From contig JALSGW010000147.1 of NCBI GenBank assembly GCA_026982585.1, positions 1 to 22,346 on the forward strand: a stretch of DNA of 22,346 nucleotides. Direction: 5' to 3'. The position numbers and the translations under genes are program-made. The notes under the pieces are model-generated. The model was given only the letters and a program-made list of their open reading frames with translations. It was not told where the DNA came from and searched no databases. The DNA comes from Alphaproteobacteria bacterium (GTDB lineage Bacteria > Pseudomonadota > Alphaproteobacteria > Geminicoccales > Geminicoccaceae). Positions 1 through 7,219 of the stretch are shown in pieces. Numbering within the stretch: position 1 is the first letter of the stretch; each line of letters starts with the position of its first letter.

Positions 1-105
1 GGCCTGGGACCGCGCCGGTGGCGAAGCGACGGCCAGGATCAGCGCCCCCAGCACCGCCATCCACCACCGTAGTCCCGGCAATCCCCTCTGCCTGCACCCG
101 GCCAT
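1..105 (-). CDS. N-terminus of a secreted protein, probably SurA-like periplasmic chaperone (partial)
   Basis: Only the first 35 codons are in the window; the gene runs off the left edge. Starting from the ATG at 103-105, the translation has a positively charged n-region (MAGCRQRGLPGLR), then a hydrophobic core (MAVLGALILAVA) and a plausible signal peptidase site near PPARSQA, so the product is exported. A second in-frame ATG at 58-60 would also give a short signal peptide; a GGGGAGG stretch about 13 bases upstream slightly favours the longer form. The start lies 38 bases after the lptD stop on the same strand, so the two are probably cotranscribed. In alphaproteobacteria the gene after lptD is usually surA, a peptidyl-prolyl isomerase that chaperones outer-membrane proteins. 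That identity is inferred from gene order only; no catalytic domain is visible here. Confidence 0.55.
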   Translation of the reverse strand, partial: MAGCRQRGLPGLRWWMAVLGALILAVASPPARSQA

Positions 106-143
106 GGCTCGCGCGTCGCCTCCCCGCATCGGAAGCCGAATCC

Positions 144-2321
144 TCACGGGAGCACCGCCGAGCTCGCCTCCACATCCCCGAGCCCGGCGAAGACCACCCG
201 CACCTTCAAGGTGGTCTCGTCCTCAAGCTCGCCCTTGACGGTAAATCGTCGCTCCAGGCCCAGCGTCAAGGCGAAGCACGGGTTGCGGTAAACGAGGCCG
301 GCGCTGGCGGTGACCATCTCCTCCTGGGTGAGGTCGTAGCGGAACTGACCGCCTATGGTGAGCGCCTCGCTGAGCCCGAGCCGGATGCCGGCGGCGAGCT
401 GTTCGCGCTCCCCTGGCGCGCCGGGGGCCGGCTGGTCGGTCAGCTTGAGGTAGTTGAGCCGAAGGCGCAGCCTGGGCGGACCGAGGGCAAGGGCGAGGTC
501 GCTGCGGCGGAACACCAGTTCCGAAAGCGAGAGCCGGAAGCGGTAGCTGAGATCCAGCCACGGATGGGGCCTGACCTCGAGGCTGCCGACGAGGTCCGAC
601 CACCGGCCGTCGAGACCGCTTCGACGGGGGAATTCGTCGCCCGGATCGATCCGCAGGATCTGTCCCACCACACCGCTCACCCGAAATCCGCCCTCCAGCT
701 CGGAGGCGAACCGCACCCCGTAGGCGATCCTGAGCCCTTCCTCGACGCGGTCGATCCCGGCGAAGCGGCTCGGGCGGAACAGGTTGGTCTCGTCGAACTC
801 GAAGGACAGGCTGTCCTCGTTGGGGATGTCGGGATCGTTCAGGCCCCGGGGTGCCGCCATCAGGACCACGGTGGGCTCGATCACCTGGCGCAGGCCCAGA
901 AGCGTGCCAACAAGCGGCCACCGCCAGCGGGCATAGAGGCCGGGCACAAGCCGCGCCTCCGCCCGCATCGGCCCGCCGGCGAGAGTGCGGGGATCGCCGT
1001 CCATCAGATACAGATCGCCGCGCAGGCTCAAGCGCAGGAACCACAGATCGCCGATCGGACCCAGTCCCGCCATCTCCCAGCCGAGCTCCGCGGACAGACG
1101 GAGGCTGTCCAAGCCGGCCACCCGAACCAGCGTCCGCACCCCGGCGTCCAGGGTCGCATAGGAGCCCCACATCAGGGGGCCGCTGCGGCGCTGGAGCTGG
1201 ATCCAGGGCAGGGCGAAGGGGATACGGTCCTGGCGGTCCTGCTCCCTGAGGCCCTGGAAGCCGAAGGCGTAGGCGCCGAGGAAGCGACCGGGGGCGAAGC
1301 GCTCGTAGGCGAGCCGGTTGACCAGCACGTCGCGGTCGTCGATGTCGTAGACGTCCAGGTAGGTGTTGTCGCTGGCGAGATAGAGATCGGCCAGAAGCCG
1401 CTCCCCCTCGCCCAGCCGGTAACGCCCCTCGGCCCGTACATGGCCCCGCAGGGTGAAGTCCCGGTCCTGCCCCGGACGTCGCTGGTAGGAGCGGGCGTAG
1501 GCGAGGCTCGCGGTGAGCTCGGTGCGCCCGAAGCGCTGCAGGTCGCGCAGCGTGACCTCCAGCTTCGGCCCTTCACGGGTGGCGAGCAGGGGCGCGAGCA
1601 ACAGGTCCCGGTTGGGCGCCAGCACCAGGTAATAGGGGGTCTCGAGGGTGAAGCCGAGTTCGGTGTCGCTGCCCAGGCTGGGCACGAGAAAGCCGCTTTG
1701 ACGCTCCACCCCGGGATCGGGATGGGCCAGGTAGGGCACCCACAACACCGGCACCCCCAGCACCTCCAGCACCGCATTGCGGTAGGTGATGGTGCGGGCC
1801 TCGGCGTCGTGGATCACCCGCTCGGCGCGAATCCGCCAGAAGGGTCGATGCCCGCGGGCGGCGCAGACGGGGCAGGGGGTGAAGGCGGCCTTTTCGAAAA
1901 TGGTGTACCGTCCGCCCACCCGCACGCCGAGATTGGCGGCGACCCGCACGTCGTCGTCGAGCCGCGCCGCCACCTCGCGGATGAACCCCTCGCGCAGATC
2001 GTCGCTGAGCTCGAGCTCCTCGGCGAACAACACTTCCCCGGACGGGCTCACGAGCCGCACCTGGCCCCGGGCCACCACCCGGCCTTCCGCTTCGAGATAG
2101 CGCAGCTCGTCGGCGAACAGCCGGTAGCCGCGGGACTCTAGCTCCACCTGGCCGCGTGCGACCACCCGTCGCCGCTCCAGGTCGTAGATCAGCTCCTCCG
2201 CCGACAACAGCAGCGGCCGCCCGGCGATCAGCTCCTCGGCCGGTTGCGCTCCGGGTGTCGAGACGTCCCAGAGCACCGCGATCAGGGCGGCCAGCACGCC
2301 CATCCACAGGCGAAGCCTCAT
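144..2321 (-). CDS. lptD: LPS-assembly protein LptD (outer-membrane barrel)
   Basis: LptD forms the outer-membrane barrel that, plugged by LptE, inserts lipopolysaccharide into the outer leaflet. The 725-residue product fits the family. Residues 1-25 are a signal peptide (MRLRLWMGVLAALIAVLW). Residues about 35-140 form the OstA/LptA-like beta-jellyroll (repeated VVARGQVxL elements), and the rest is the beta-barrel. A CPVC pair sits at 150-153, the motif NEDSLSFEFDETNLF near residue 500 is typical of alphaproteobacterial LptD, and the barrel ends with NPCFALTLGLERRF near 680. Only three cysteines are present in the mature protein. The reading frame stays open 25 codons further upstream, but the ATG at 2319-2321 follows a GGGGGA-type ribosome binding site and gives a clean signal peptide. 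It precedes the partial secreted-protein gene and is divergent from pepA. Confidence 0.95.
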   Translation of the reverse strand: MRLRLWMGVLAALIAVLWDVSTPGAQPAEELIAGRPLLLSAEELIYDLERRRVVARGQVELESRGYRLFADELRYLEAEGRVVARGQVRLVSPSGEVLFAEELELSDDLREGFIREVAARLDDDVRVAANLGVRVGGRYTIFEKAAFTPCPVCAARGHRPFWRIRAERVIHDAEARTITYRNAVLEVLGVPVLWVPYLAHPDPGVERQSGFLVPSLGSDTELGFTLETPYYLVLAPNRDLLLAPLLATREGPKLEVTLRDLQRFGRTELTASLAYARSYQRRPGQDRDFTLRGHVRAEGRYRLGEGERLLADLYLASDNTYLDVYDIDDRDVLVNRLAYERFAPGRFLGAYAFGFQGLREQDRQDRIPFALPWIQLQRRSGPLMWGSYATLDAGVRTLVRVAGLDSLRLSAELGWEMAGLGPIGDLWFLRLSLRGDLYLMDGDPRTLAGGPMRAEARLVPGLYARWRWPLVGTLLGLRQVIEPTVVLMAAPRGLNDPDIPNEDSLSFEFDETNLFRPSRFAGIDRVEEGLRIAYGVRFASELEGGFRVSGVVGQILRIDPGDEFPRRSGLDGRWSDLVGSLEVRPHPWLDLSYRFRLSLSELVFRRSDLALALGPPRLRLRLNYLKLTDQPAPGAPGEREQLAAGIRLGLSEALTIGGQFRYDLTQEEMVTASAGLVYRNPCFALTLGLERRFTVKGELEDETTLKVRVVFAGLGDVEASSAVLP

Positions 2322-2373
2322 CTCCCCCGTCCTTCCCCCGCCGGCCACGGCGCCGGTGCGTGGCCTCCGGGCC

Positions 2374-2402
2374 TCGAAACCGTCCGGCGGCGGCACTATA
2401 CT
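2374..2402 (+). promoter_or_regulatory. Candidate sigma-70 promoter for pepA-holC
   Basis: TCGAAA at 2374-2379 and TATACT at 2397-2402 are separated by 17 bases and match the -35 and -10 consensus at 4 and 5 of 6 positions. Transcription would start near 2409, giving a leader of about 60 bases before the pepA GTG at 2469. This is the most AT-rich patch of the 147-bp divergent spacer. Pattern match only. Confidence 0.5.
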
Positions 2403-2423
2403 TGGCGCACCGCCAGGGGACAG
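2395..2423 (-). promoter_or_regulatory. Candidate sigma-70 promoter for lptD, overlapping the pepA promoter
   Basis: On the minus strand CTGTCC (2418-2423) and TATAGT (2395-2400) are 17 bases apart. The -10 element shares four base pairs with the opposing TATACT of the pepA promoter. The -35 match is poor (3 of 6), so this is weaker than the plus-strand candidate. lptD could also use a promoter that was missed. Confidence 0.35.
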
Positions 2424-2468
2424 CCCGGAGCGACAGTCAGGTCAATCCACCACAGGGAGGATCCAGCG

Positions 2469-3959
2469 GTGAAGCTTGCCTTCGCGCATGGGCCGCTGCC
2501 CAGAGAGGGGACGCTCGTGGTCTTCGCCGCGCCCGACGGCACCCTGTCTCGCGCAGCGCGGGAGCTGGACGCGACGGGGGATGGGGTGGTGCGGCGTGCG
2601 CTGGCCCTTGCCGGGGAGCGGCGCAAGCACGGCGAGATCCTCGATCTCACCCTGCCGCGCGGCCTGGAGCTGGAGCGCCTGTTGATCGCGGTGGTGGGCA
2701 AGGAGGAGGGCCTGCGGCCGCTCGACCTGGAACGGCTCGGAGCGGCACTGGTCAAAAGGCTCGAAGGGCTGCGGGTGCGCGAGGCGGCCGTGGCGGCACC
2801 GGACGGACTGTCCCTGGGACTCGCCCCGGAGCGGGCGATCCTGGCCCTGGCGACGGGGGCCCGGCTCTACGCCTGGCGGTTCACCAAATATCGCCCCAGC
2901 CCGGGCGACGAGGAACCCCCCGCGCTCGAGAGCCTGCGCCTCATCGGCGCGAGCGAACCGCAGCCGGAGGAGCGCCGGGCCATGGAGGCGGTGGTCGATT
3001 CCGTCCATTGGTGCCGGGAGCTGGTGAGCGAGCCGGCCAACGAACTGTCCCCGAAGCGGTTCGCCGAAATCCTCGAAGGGCTCGGGGAGCTCGGCGTGGA
3101 GGTGGAGGTGTTGGACCGGGACGCCCTCGACCGTCTCGGCATGCGGGCCCTGCTGGCGGTGGCCCAGGGCAGCGCCCGGCCGCCCTTCGTGGTGCTGATG
3201 CGCTGGCGCGGCGCCGAGCGGAGCGCTCCCCTCGCCCTCGTCGGCAAGGGGGTGTGCTTCGATTCCGGCGGCATCTCCATCAAACCCTCCCAGGGCATGG
3301 AGGACATGAAATGGGACATGGCGGGGGCGGCCGCGGTGTGCGGCGCCGTGCGCGCCCTCGCGTTGCGAAAGGCCAAGGCGGATGTGGTGGCGGCGGTGGG
3401 GCTCGTGGAGAACATGCCCTCCGGCACCGCCCAGCGCCCCGGCGATGTGGTGCGGGCCTATAGCGGCAAGACGGTGGAGGTGATCAACACCGACGCCGAG
3501 GGCCGGCTGGTGCTGGCCGATCTCCTGGCCTATGTGATCGAGCGCTACCAGCCCGAGGCGGTGATCGACCTCGCCACCCTCACGGGCGCCATTATCACCG
3601 CTCTCGGCCATGAGCGCGCCGGCCTGTTCAGCAACGACGACGGCCTCGCCGAACGGCTGTGCCGGCTCGGCGAGGAGACCGGCGAGCGGCTGTGGCGGCT
3701 TCCGCTCGGCGAGGAATACGCCAAGCACATCAAGTCCGACATCGCCGAGATCAAGAACGTGGGCCGCGGCCGGGAGGCGGGCAGCATCGCCGGGGCGGTC
3801 TTCCTGGAAGCGTTCGTGGACAAGCGTCCCTGGGCCCATCTCGATATCGCCGGGGTGGCCTGGAGCCAGCGGGACCTGCCCTTGAGCCGCAAGGGGGCGA
3901 CCGGCTTCGGCGTGCGCCTGCTGGACCGGTTCGTCGCCGAAGTGGCGGAGAGCGCCTGA
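2469..3959 (+). CDS. pepA: Cytosolic leucyl aminopeptidase PepA (M17 family)
   Basis: A manganese/zinc-dependent aminopeptidase that removes N-terminal residues from peptides in the cytoplasm; the E. coli homologue also binds DNA in Xer recombination. The 496-residue product is close to E. coli PepA (503). The M17 signature NTDAEGRL is at residues 340-347, GKGVCFDSGG is at 259-268 and WDMAG follows around 282-286. This gives the expected metal and catalytic set K260, D265, D283, D342, E344 and R346, with the same relative spacing as in E. coli PepA. The start is the GTG at 2469-2471, eight bases after GGGAGG; the frame is open further upstream, but that part would run antisense through the 5' end of lptD. 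Its stop is three bases before the holC ATG, so the two are translationally coupled. Confidence 0.96.
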   Translation: MKLAFAHGPLPREGTLVVFAAPDGTLSRAARELDATGDGVVRRALALAGERRKHGEILDLTLPRGLELERLLIAVVGKEEGLRPLDLERLGAALVKRLEGLRVREAAVAAPDGLSLGLAPERAILALATGARLYAWRFTKYRPSPGDEEPPALESLRLIGASEPQPEERRAMEAVVDSVHWCRELVSEPANELSPKRFAEILEGLGELGVEVEVLDRDALDRLGMRALLAVAQGSARPPFVVLMRWRGAERSAPLALVGKGVCFDSGGISIKPSQGMEDMKWDMAGAAAVCGAVRALALRKAKADVVAAVGLVENMPSGTAQRPGDVVRAYSGKTVEVINTDAEGRLVLADLLAYVIERYQPEAVIDLATLTGAIITALGHERAGLFSNDDGLAERLCRLGEETGERLWRLPLGEEYAKHIKSDIAEIKNVGRGREAGSIAGAVFLEAFVDKRPWAHLDIAGVAWSQRDLPLSRKGATGFGVRLLDRFVAEVAESA

Positions 3960-3962
3960 TCC

Positions 3963-4409
3963 ATGGCGGAGGTCGCCTTCTACCACCTCACCGTGCGCCG
4001 GCTGGAGGAGGTGCTGCCGCGACTGCTCGAGAAAATCGTCGCCGCCGGACACCGGGTGGTGCTCAGGGCCCCGAGCGGCGAACGGCTCGACCAGTTGGAC
4101 CGGCTGCTTTGGACCTACCAGCGGGAGGCCGTGCTTCCGCACGGCACCCGGGCCGACGGCCATGCCGACCGCCAGCCCATCTACCTCACCACCGAGGAGG
4201 AAAATCCCAACGGCGCCAGCGTGCTGGTGGTGGTGGACGGTGCGTCGGGGGAGGACGGAGCCGCCTTCACGCGGGTGGTGGATCTCTTCGACGGCAACGA
4301 TCCCGAGGCCGTGGCCGCGGCCCGCGAGCGCTGGCGCCGGGCCCGGGAGGCGGGACACCGTCTCGTGTACTGGCGCCAGGACGCAGAGGGGCGCTGGCAG
4401 CGCAGCTGA
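3963..4409 (+). CDS. holC: DNA polymerase III chi subunit HolC
   Basis: The chi subunit of the replicative polymerase clamp-loader complex; it contacts single-strand-binding protein. The 148-residue product has the family pattern: VAFYHLTVRRLEEVLPRLL at the N-terminus, LDRLLWTYQREAVLPHGT in the middle, QPIYLTTEEENPNGASVLVVVDG, and the C-terminal RLVYWRQDAEGRWQ. The length matches E. coli chi (147). The ATG comes three bases after the pepA stop, the usual pepA-holC arrangement in proteobacteria, so holC translation probably depends on ribosomes finishing pepA. Confidence 0.93.
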   Translation: MAEVAFYHLTVRRLEEVLPRLLEKIVAAGHRVVLRAPSGERLDQLDRLLWTYQREAVLPHGTRADGHADRQPIYLTTEEENPNGASVLVVVDGASGEDGAAFTRVVDLFDGNDPEAVAAARERWRRAREAGHRLVYWRQDAEGRWQRS

Positions 4410-4500
4410 TCGCGCGCCCCGGAGCCGCCGCGGCCTTGCCCCCCGGCATCCCCGCACCATCTAGCCCTCGCAGGGATGTCCGGCTCGGAGGCAAAGAACG

Positions 4501-4785
4501 GTGCCGCTTCTCGTCTGCCCCAACTGTGAGGAAGGCATGCGCGAGGTGAACCGCAACGGCGTCCACATCGACGTCTGTCCGAAGTGCCGCGGCGTGTGGC
4601 TCGATCGCGGCGAGCTCGAGAAGCTTTTGGACGCGGCGCGGGCGGTGGATGCCGAGTACGAACGCGAGCTCACCCATCTCGAGCGCGACCATCGGCGACG
4701 CACCGTCCCCGGCCACGGTCATCCCGGATACCGCAAGAAGAAGAAATCCCTGTTCGAGCTGTTCGACTTCGATCTGTTCGACTAG
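4501..4785 (+). CDS. Small TFIIB-type zinc-ribbon protein of unknown function
   Basis: A 94-residue protein. The first half is a zf-TFIIB zinc ribbon with two knuckles, CPNC at residues 6-9 and CPKC at 26-29, followed by the family motif RGVWLDRGELEKLL. The second half is a charged helical region rich in Arg and Glu, then a lysine run (RKKKKS) and an unusual acidic-aromatic tail, LFELFDFDLFD. The start is a GTG at 4501-4503 with GGAGG nine bases upstream; no ATG is available before the first knuckle. Proteins with this layout are common next to housekeeping genes in alphaproteobacteria, but no biochemical role is known to me. A nucleic-acid or protein-binding role is a guess from the zinc ribbon. 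It lies between holC and ndk on the same strand. Confidence 0.88.
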   Translation: MPLLVCPNCEEGMREVNRNGVHIDVCPKCRGVWLDRGELEKLLDAARAVDAEYERELTHLERDHRRRTVPGHGHPGYRKKKKSLFELFDFDLFD

Positions 4786-4788
4786 GAC

Positions 4789-4804
4789 GGGCGGGCTCCC
4801 GCCC
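4789..4804 (+). terminator. Possible weak terminator hairpin after the zinc-ribbon gene
   Basis: GGGCGG and CCGCCC form a 6-bp GC stem with a GCTC loop, starting three bases after the stop codon at 4785. The downstream sequence has only a short late T run (CCCTTT near 4817), so termination would be weak or partial, and ndk 74 bases further on could still be read through. Confidence 0.35.
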
Positions 4805-4862
4805 CGCCCTGTCCCTTTGGGGTCGAATCCGCAACCGTCCTTTCGATGCTCAGGAGCGGACC

Positions 4863-5285
4863 ATGGCTGTCGAGCGCACCCTGTCCATCATCAAGCCGGA
4901 TGCCACCCGCCGCAATCTCACCGGCGCCATCAACGCCCGCATCGAGGCCGCAGGGCTTCGGATCGTGGCCCAAAAGCGCATTCGCCTCAGCCGGGAGCAG
5001 GCCGAGGCCTTCTACGCGGTGCACCGGGAGCGTCCGTTTTTCGATTCCTTGTGCCGTTTCATGTCCTCCGGTCCGGTGGTGGTCCAGGTGCTGGAGGGGG
5101 AGGATGCCATCGCCCGTTATCGCGAGGTGATGGGGGCGACCAATCCCGCCGAGGCGGCACCGGGCACCCTGCGTGCGGAGTTCGCCGAGAACATCGAGGC
5201 CAATTCGGTGCACGGATCGGACAGTCCCGAGACCGCCCGGCGCGAGATCGCCTTTTTCTTCTCGGAGCTCGAGATCGTCGGCTGA
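4863..5285 (+). CDS. ndk: Nucleoside diphosphate kinase
   Basis: Transfers the gamma phosphate of ATP to nucleoside diphosphates through a phosphohistidine, balancing NTP and dNTP pools in the cytoplasm. The 140-residue product has the ATP-site lysine in SIIKPDA (K11) and the catalytic histidine in NSVHGSDS (H117), followed by ETARREIAFFF, all at the usual positions. The ATG at 4863 has AGGAG seven bases upstream. It is the last plus-strand gene here and converges on thiL with ten bases between the stop codons. Confidence 0.97.
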   Translation: MAVERTLSIIKPDATRRNLTGAINARIEAAGLRIVAQKRIRLSREQAEAFYAVHRERPFFDSLCRFMSSGPVVVQVLEGEDAIARYREVMGATNPAEAAPGTLRAEFAENIEANSVHGSDSPETARREIAFFFSELEIVG

Positions 5286-5295
5286 GCCGGCCGGC

Positions 5296-6255
5296 CTAGA
5301 AGTGGCGCCAGCCGGGGCGGTCGAGGGCGATCTCCCGGCCTTCCGCGTCCACCACCCGCACCCCCTCGCCGGCCTCGATCGATCCGATCCGGCTCAGGGC
5401 AAGGCCGAGCTCCCCGCCGAGGGCGGTGATCCGGGACCGCTGCGCGGGATCGGCGGTGAACAGCAGCTCGTAGTCGTCGCCGCCGAACAGCGCGCTCTCC
5501 CGGGCGCCGGGCACGATGCGGGCGGCCTCGGACAGCGGCAGGCGCTCCGCCTCCACCACCGCCGCCACCTGGGAGGCGCGGGCGAGGTGCTGGAGATCCG
5601 CCACCAGACCGTCGGAGATGTCGATGGCGGCGCTGGCCAGCCCGATCAGGCGACGCCCGAGCTCGATCCGCGGCTCCGGGTACCGATAGCGGGCGATGAA
5701 GCCCAGGGCGTCCTCCTCTGGCAGCGCGAGCCCCCTCAGGATGCGCAGGCCGATCGCGGCCTCGCCGAGGGTTCCCGACACCCAGAGATCGTCTCCCGGC
5801 ACCGCTCCCCTGCGCAGCAGCGCCTGGCCGCGGGGCACGCGACCGAGCACGGTGGCCGAGAGCACGAGCGGCCCCGGTCCGGACACCGTGTCGCCGCCGA
5901 TGAGGGTGAGGCCGAAGCGCTCCTGGGCCTCGGCGAGGCCGCGGGCGAAGCCCGTGAGCCACTCGTCGGCGAGCTCTCCGGGGCGCTTGAGGGTGAGCAG
6001 AAAGGCGAACGGGCGCGCCCCCATGGCGGCCAGGTCGGAGCAGTTGACCGCGAGCAGCTTGTGCGCCACCGACGCGGGGGGATCGTCCGGGAACATGTGC
6101 ACGCCCGCCACCAGCGCGTCGCTCGCAAGCACATAGTCGTGGTCGCCCGGACCCGGGACCAGGGCCGCGTCGTCCGCGAGATCGAGCGCGCCCGGGCAGG
6201 AGTGCGCGAGCGGCCGCATCCAGGTGGCGATGAAGGAGAACTCGTCCAGGCTCAC
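5296..6255 (-). CDS. thiL: Thiamine-monophosphate kinase
   Basis: Phosphorylates thiamine monophosphate to the active cofactor thiamine diphosphate, the last step of thiamine biosynthesis. The 319-residue product has the AIR-synthase/PurM-like motifs in order: LADDAALV (26-33) and SDALVAGVHM (45-54) for magnesium and nucleotide, NCSDLAAMGA (71-80), GGDTV (120-124), DISDGL (212-217) and GGDDYELLF (258-266). The start is GTG at 6253-6255, which overlaps the nusB stop as GTGA; the frame is open much further upstream, but that is the shadow of nusB. It is the last gene of the rpiB-to-thiL run, and the nusB-thiL pairing is common in proteobacteria. Confidence 0.95.
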   Translation of the reverse strand: MSLDEFSFIATWMRPLAHSCPGALDLADDAALVPGPGDHDYVLASDALVAGVHMFPDDPPASVAHKLLAVNCSDLAAMGARPFAFLLTLKRPGELADEWLTGFARGLAEAQERFGLTLIGGDTVSGPGPLVLSATVLGRVPRGQALLRRGAVPGDDLWVSGTLGEAAIGLRILRGLALPEEDALGFIARYRYPEPRIELGRRLIGLASAAIDISDGLVADLQHLARASQVAAVVEAERLPLSEAARIVPGARESALFGGDDYELLFTADPAQRSRITALGGELGLALSRIGSIEAGEGVRVVDAEGREIALDRPGWRHF

Positions 6256-6749
6256 CGCTCTCGGTCCCGTTCCTCGCGTCGCAATTCGCGGGAGAGGCGG
6301 TCGAGCACCGCGTTGACGAAACGGGGCTCGTCCCCGCCGAAAAACAGGTGGGCCACCTCGACGTATTCGTTGATCACCACCCGGAAGGGCACCTCCGGGC
6401 AGCAGAGCAGTTCGAAGGTGCCGGCGCGCAGGCAGGCGCGCAGGAGATAGCCGCAGCGCTTGAGCGTCCAGCCGGCCGCCAGGGTCGGCTCCAAAAGGGC
6501 GTCCAACCGCGCGCGCTCCCGCCAGGTGCCGCGCACCACATGGGCGAACCAGTCGGCATCGGCACGCGGCAGGCGGACCCGGGGCGCTACCGACTCGAGC
6601 AGGTTGTGGAGCCGGTGGGTGCGGAATTCGGCGATCACCGTCTCCGGCTCCTCGCCGGTGACCTCGAGCTGGTAGAGGGCCTGCACGGCGGCGAACCGCG
6701 CCGCCCGGCGACGGGAGATGGTGCGGCGCCTGGCGGCGAGCGCGGTCAC
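6252..6749 (-). CDS. nusB: Transcription antitermination protein NusB
   Basis: NusB, together with NusE (ribosomal protein S10), binds boxA RNA and supports antitermination in rRNA operons. The 165-residue all-helical product shows the NusB pattern: SRRRAARFAAVQALYQLE near the N-terminus, LLRACLRAGTFELL in the middle, and VVINEYVEVAHLFFGGDEPRFVNAVLD, the conserved C-terminal helix region. It begins with GTG at 6747-6749 inside a GTGA overlap with the ribH stop, so translation is coupled. The ribH-nusB pairing is near-universal in proteobacteria. Confidence 0.95.
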   Translation of the reverse strand: MTALAARRRTISRRRAARFAAVQALYQLEVTGEEPETVIAEFRTHRLHNLLESVAPRVRLPRADADWFAHVVRGTWRERARLDALLEPTLAAGWTLKRCGYLLRACLRAGTFELLCCPEVPFRVVINEYVEVAHLFFGGDEPRFVNAVLDRLSRELRREERDRER

Positions 6750-7219
6750 CGGTCCGCCTCCAGGCGGTGCTTGAGGGCGAGCAGCGAAAGCGCCGCATAG
6801 GCCGCCCAGCCGCCCTTGTCCTCCCCCTCGGGATCGGCGCGCCGCTCCGCCTGGGCGAGATCGTCCACGGTGAGAATGCCGTTGCCGATCGCAAGCTCGC
6901 GCTCGACGGCCAGCCTCATGAGCCCGCGCGCGCTCTCGAGCGCCACCAGCTCGAAATGGAAGGTCTCCCCCCGCACCACACAGCCGAGCGCCACATAGGC
7001 GTCGAACCGGCCAAAGCGGGCGGCGGCCGCCACCGCCGGCGGGATCTCCAGCGCACCCGGAACCTGCAGCTCGACCGCCGTCGCTCCGGCAGCCTCGAGC
7101 ACCCTCAGCGCCCCGCTGCGCAAAAGCTCGTGGATGCGGCGATGATAGGGGGCCGCCACCAGCGCCACCCGGGCACCCTCGAGCCGGGGAATGGTGACCT
7201 TGGCGGGGGTTCCGGCCAT
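6746..7219 (-). CDS. ribH: 6,7-dimethyl-8-ribityllumazine synthase
   Basis: Condenses 5-amino-6-ribitylamino-uracil with 3,4-dihydroxy-2-butanone 4-phosphate to lumazine, the penultimate riboflavin step; family members assemble into pentamers or icosahedral shells. The 157-residue product has VAAPYHRRI (21-29), VPGALEIP (53-60), GCVVRGETFHFE with the catalytic histidine H88, and the C-terminal DKGGWAAYAALSLLALK. The chosen start is the ATG at 7217-7219, which overlaps the ribB TGA by one base and follows GGAGGAGGG closely; a GTG one codon upstream is also possible. The butanone phosphate comes from RibB, encoded immediately upstream. Confidence 0.95.
   Translation of the reverse strand: MAGTPAKVTIPRLEGARVALVAAPYHRRIHELLRSGALRVLEAAGATAVELQVPGALEIPPAVAAAARFGRFDAYVALGCVVRGETFHFELVALESARGLMRLAVERELAIGNGILTVDDLAQAERRADPEGEDKGGWAAYAALSLLALKHRLEADR

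Noticed and set aside
18..2141. A 707-codon plus-strand frame opposite lptD
   Set aside because: Low-complexity His/Gln/Gly/Pro-rich translation with no domain; lptD on the minus strand is unambiguous.
2442..4460. A 672-codon minus-strand frame opposite pepA and holC
   Set aside because: Antisense shadow in the complementary codon phase; pepA and holC have full catalytic or family motifs.
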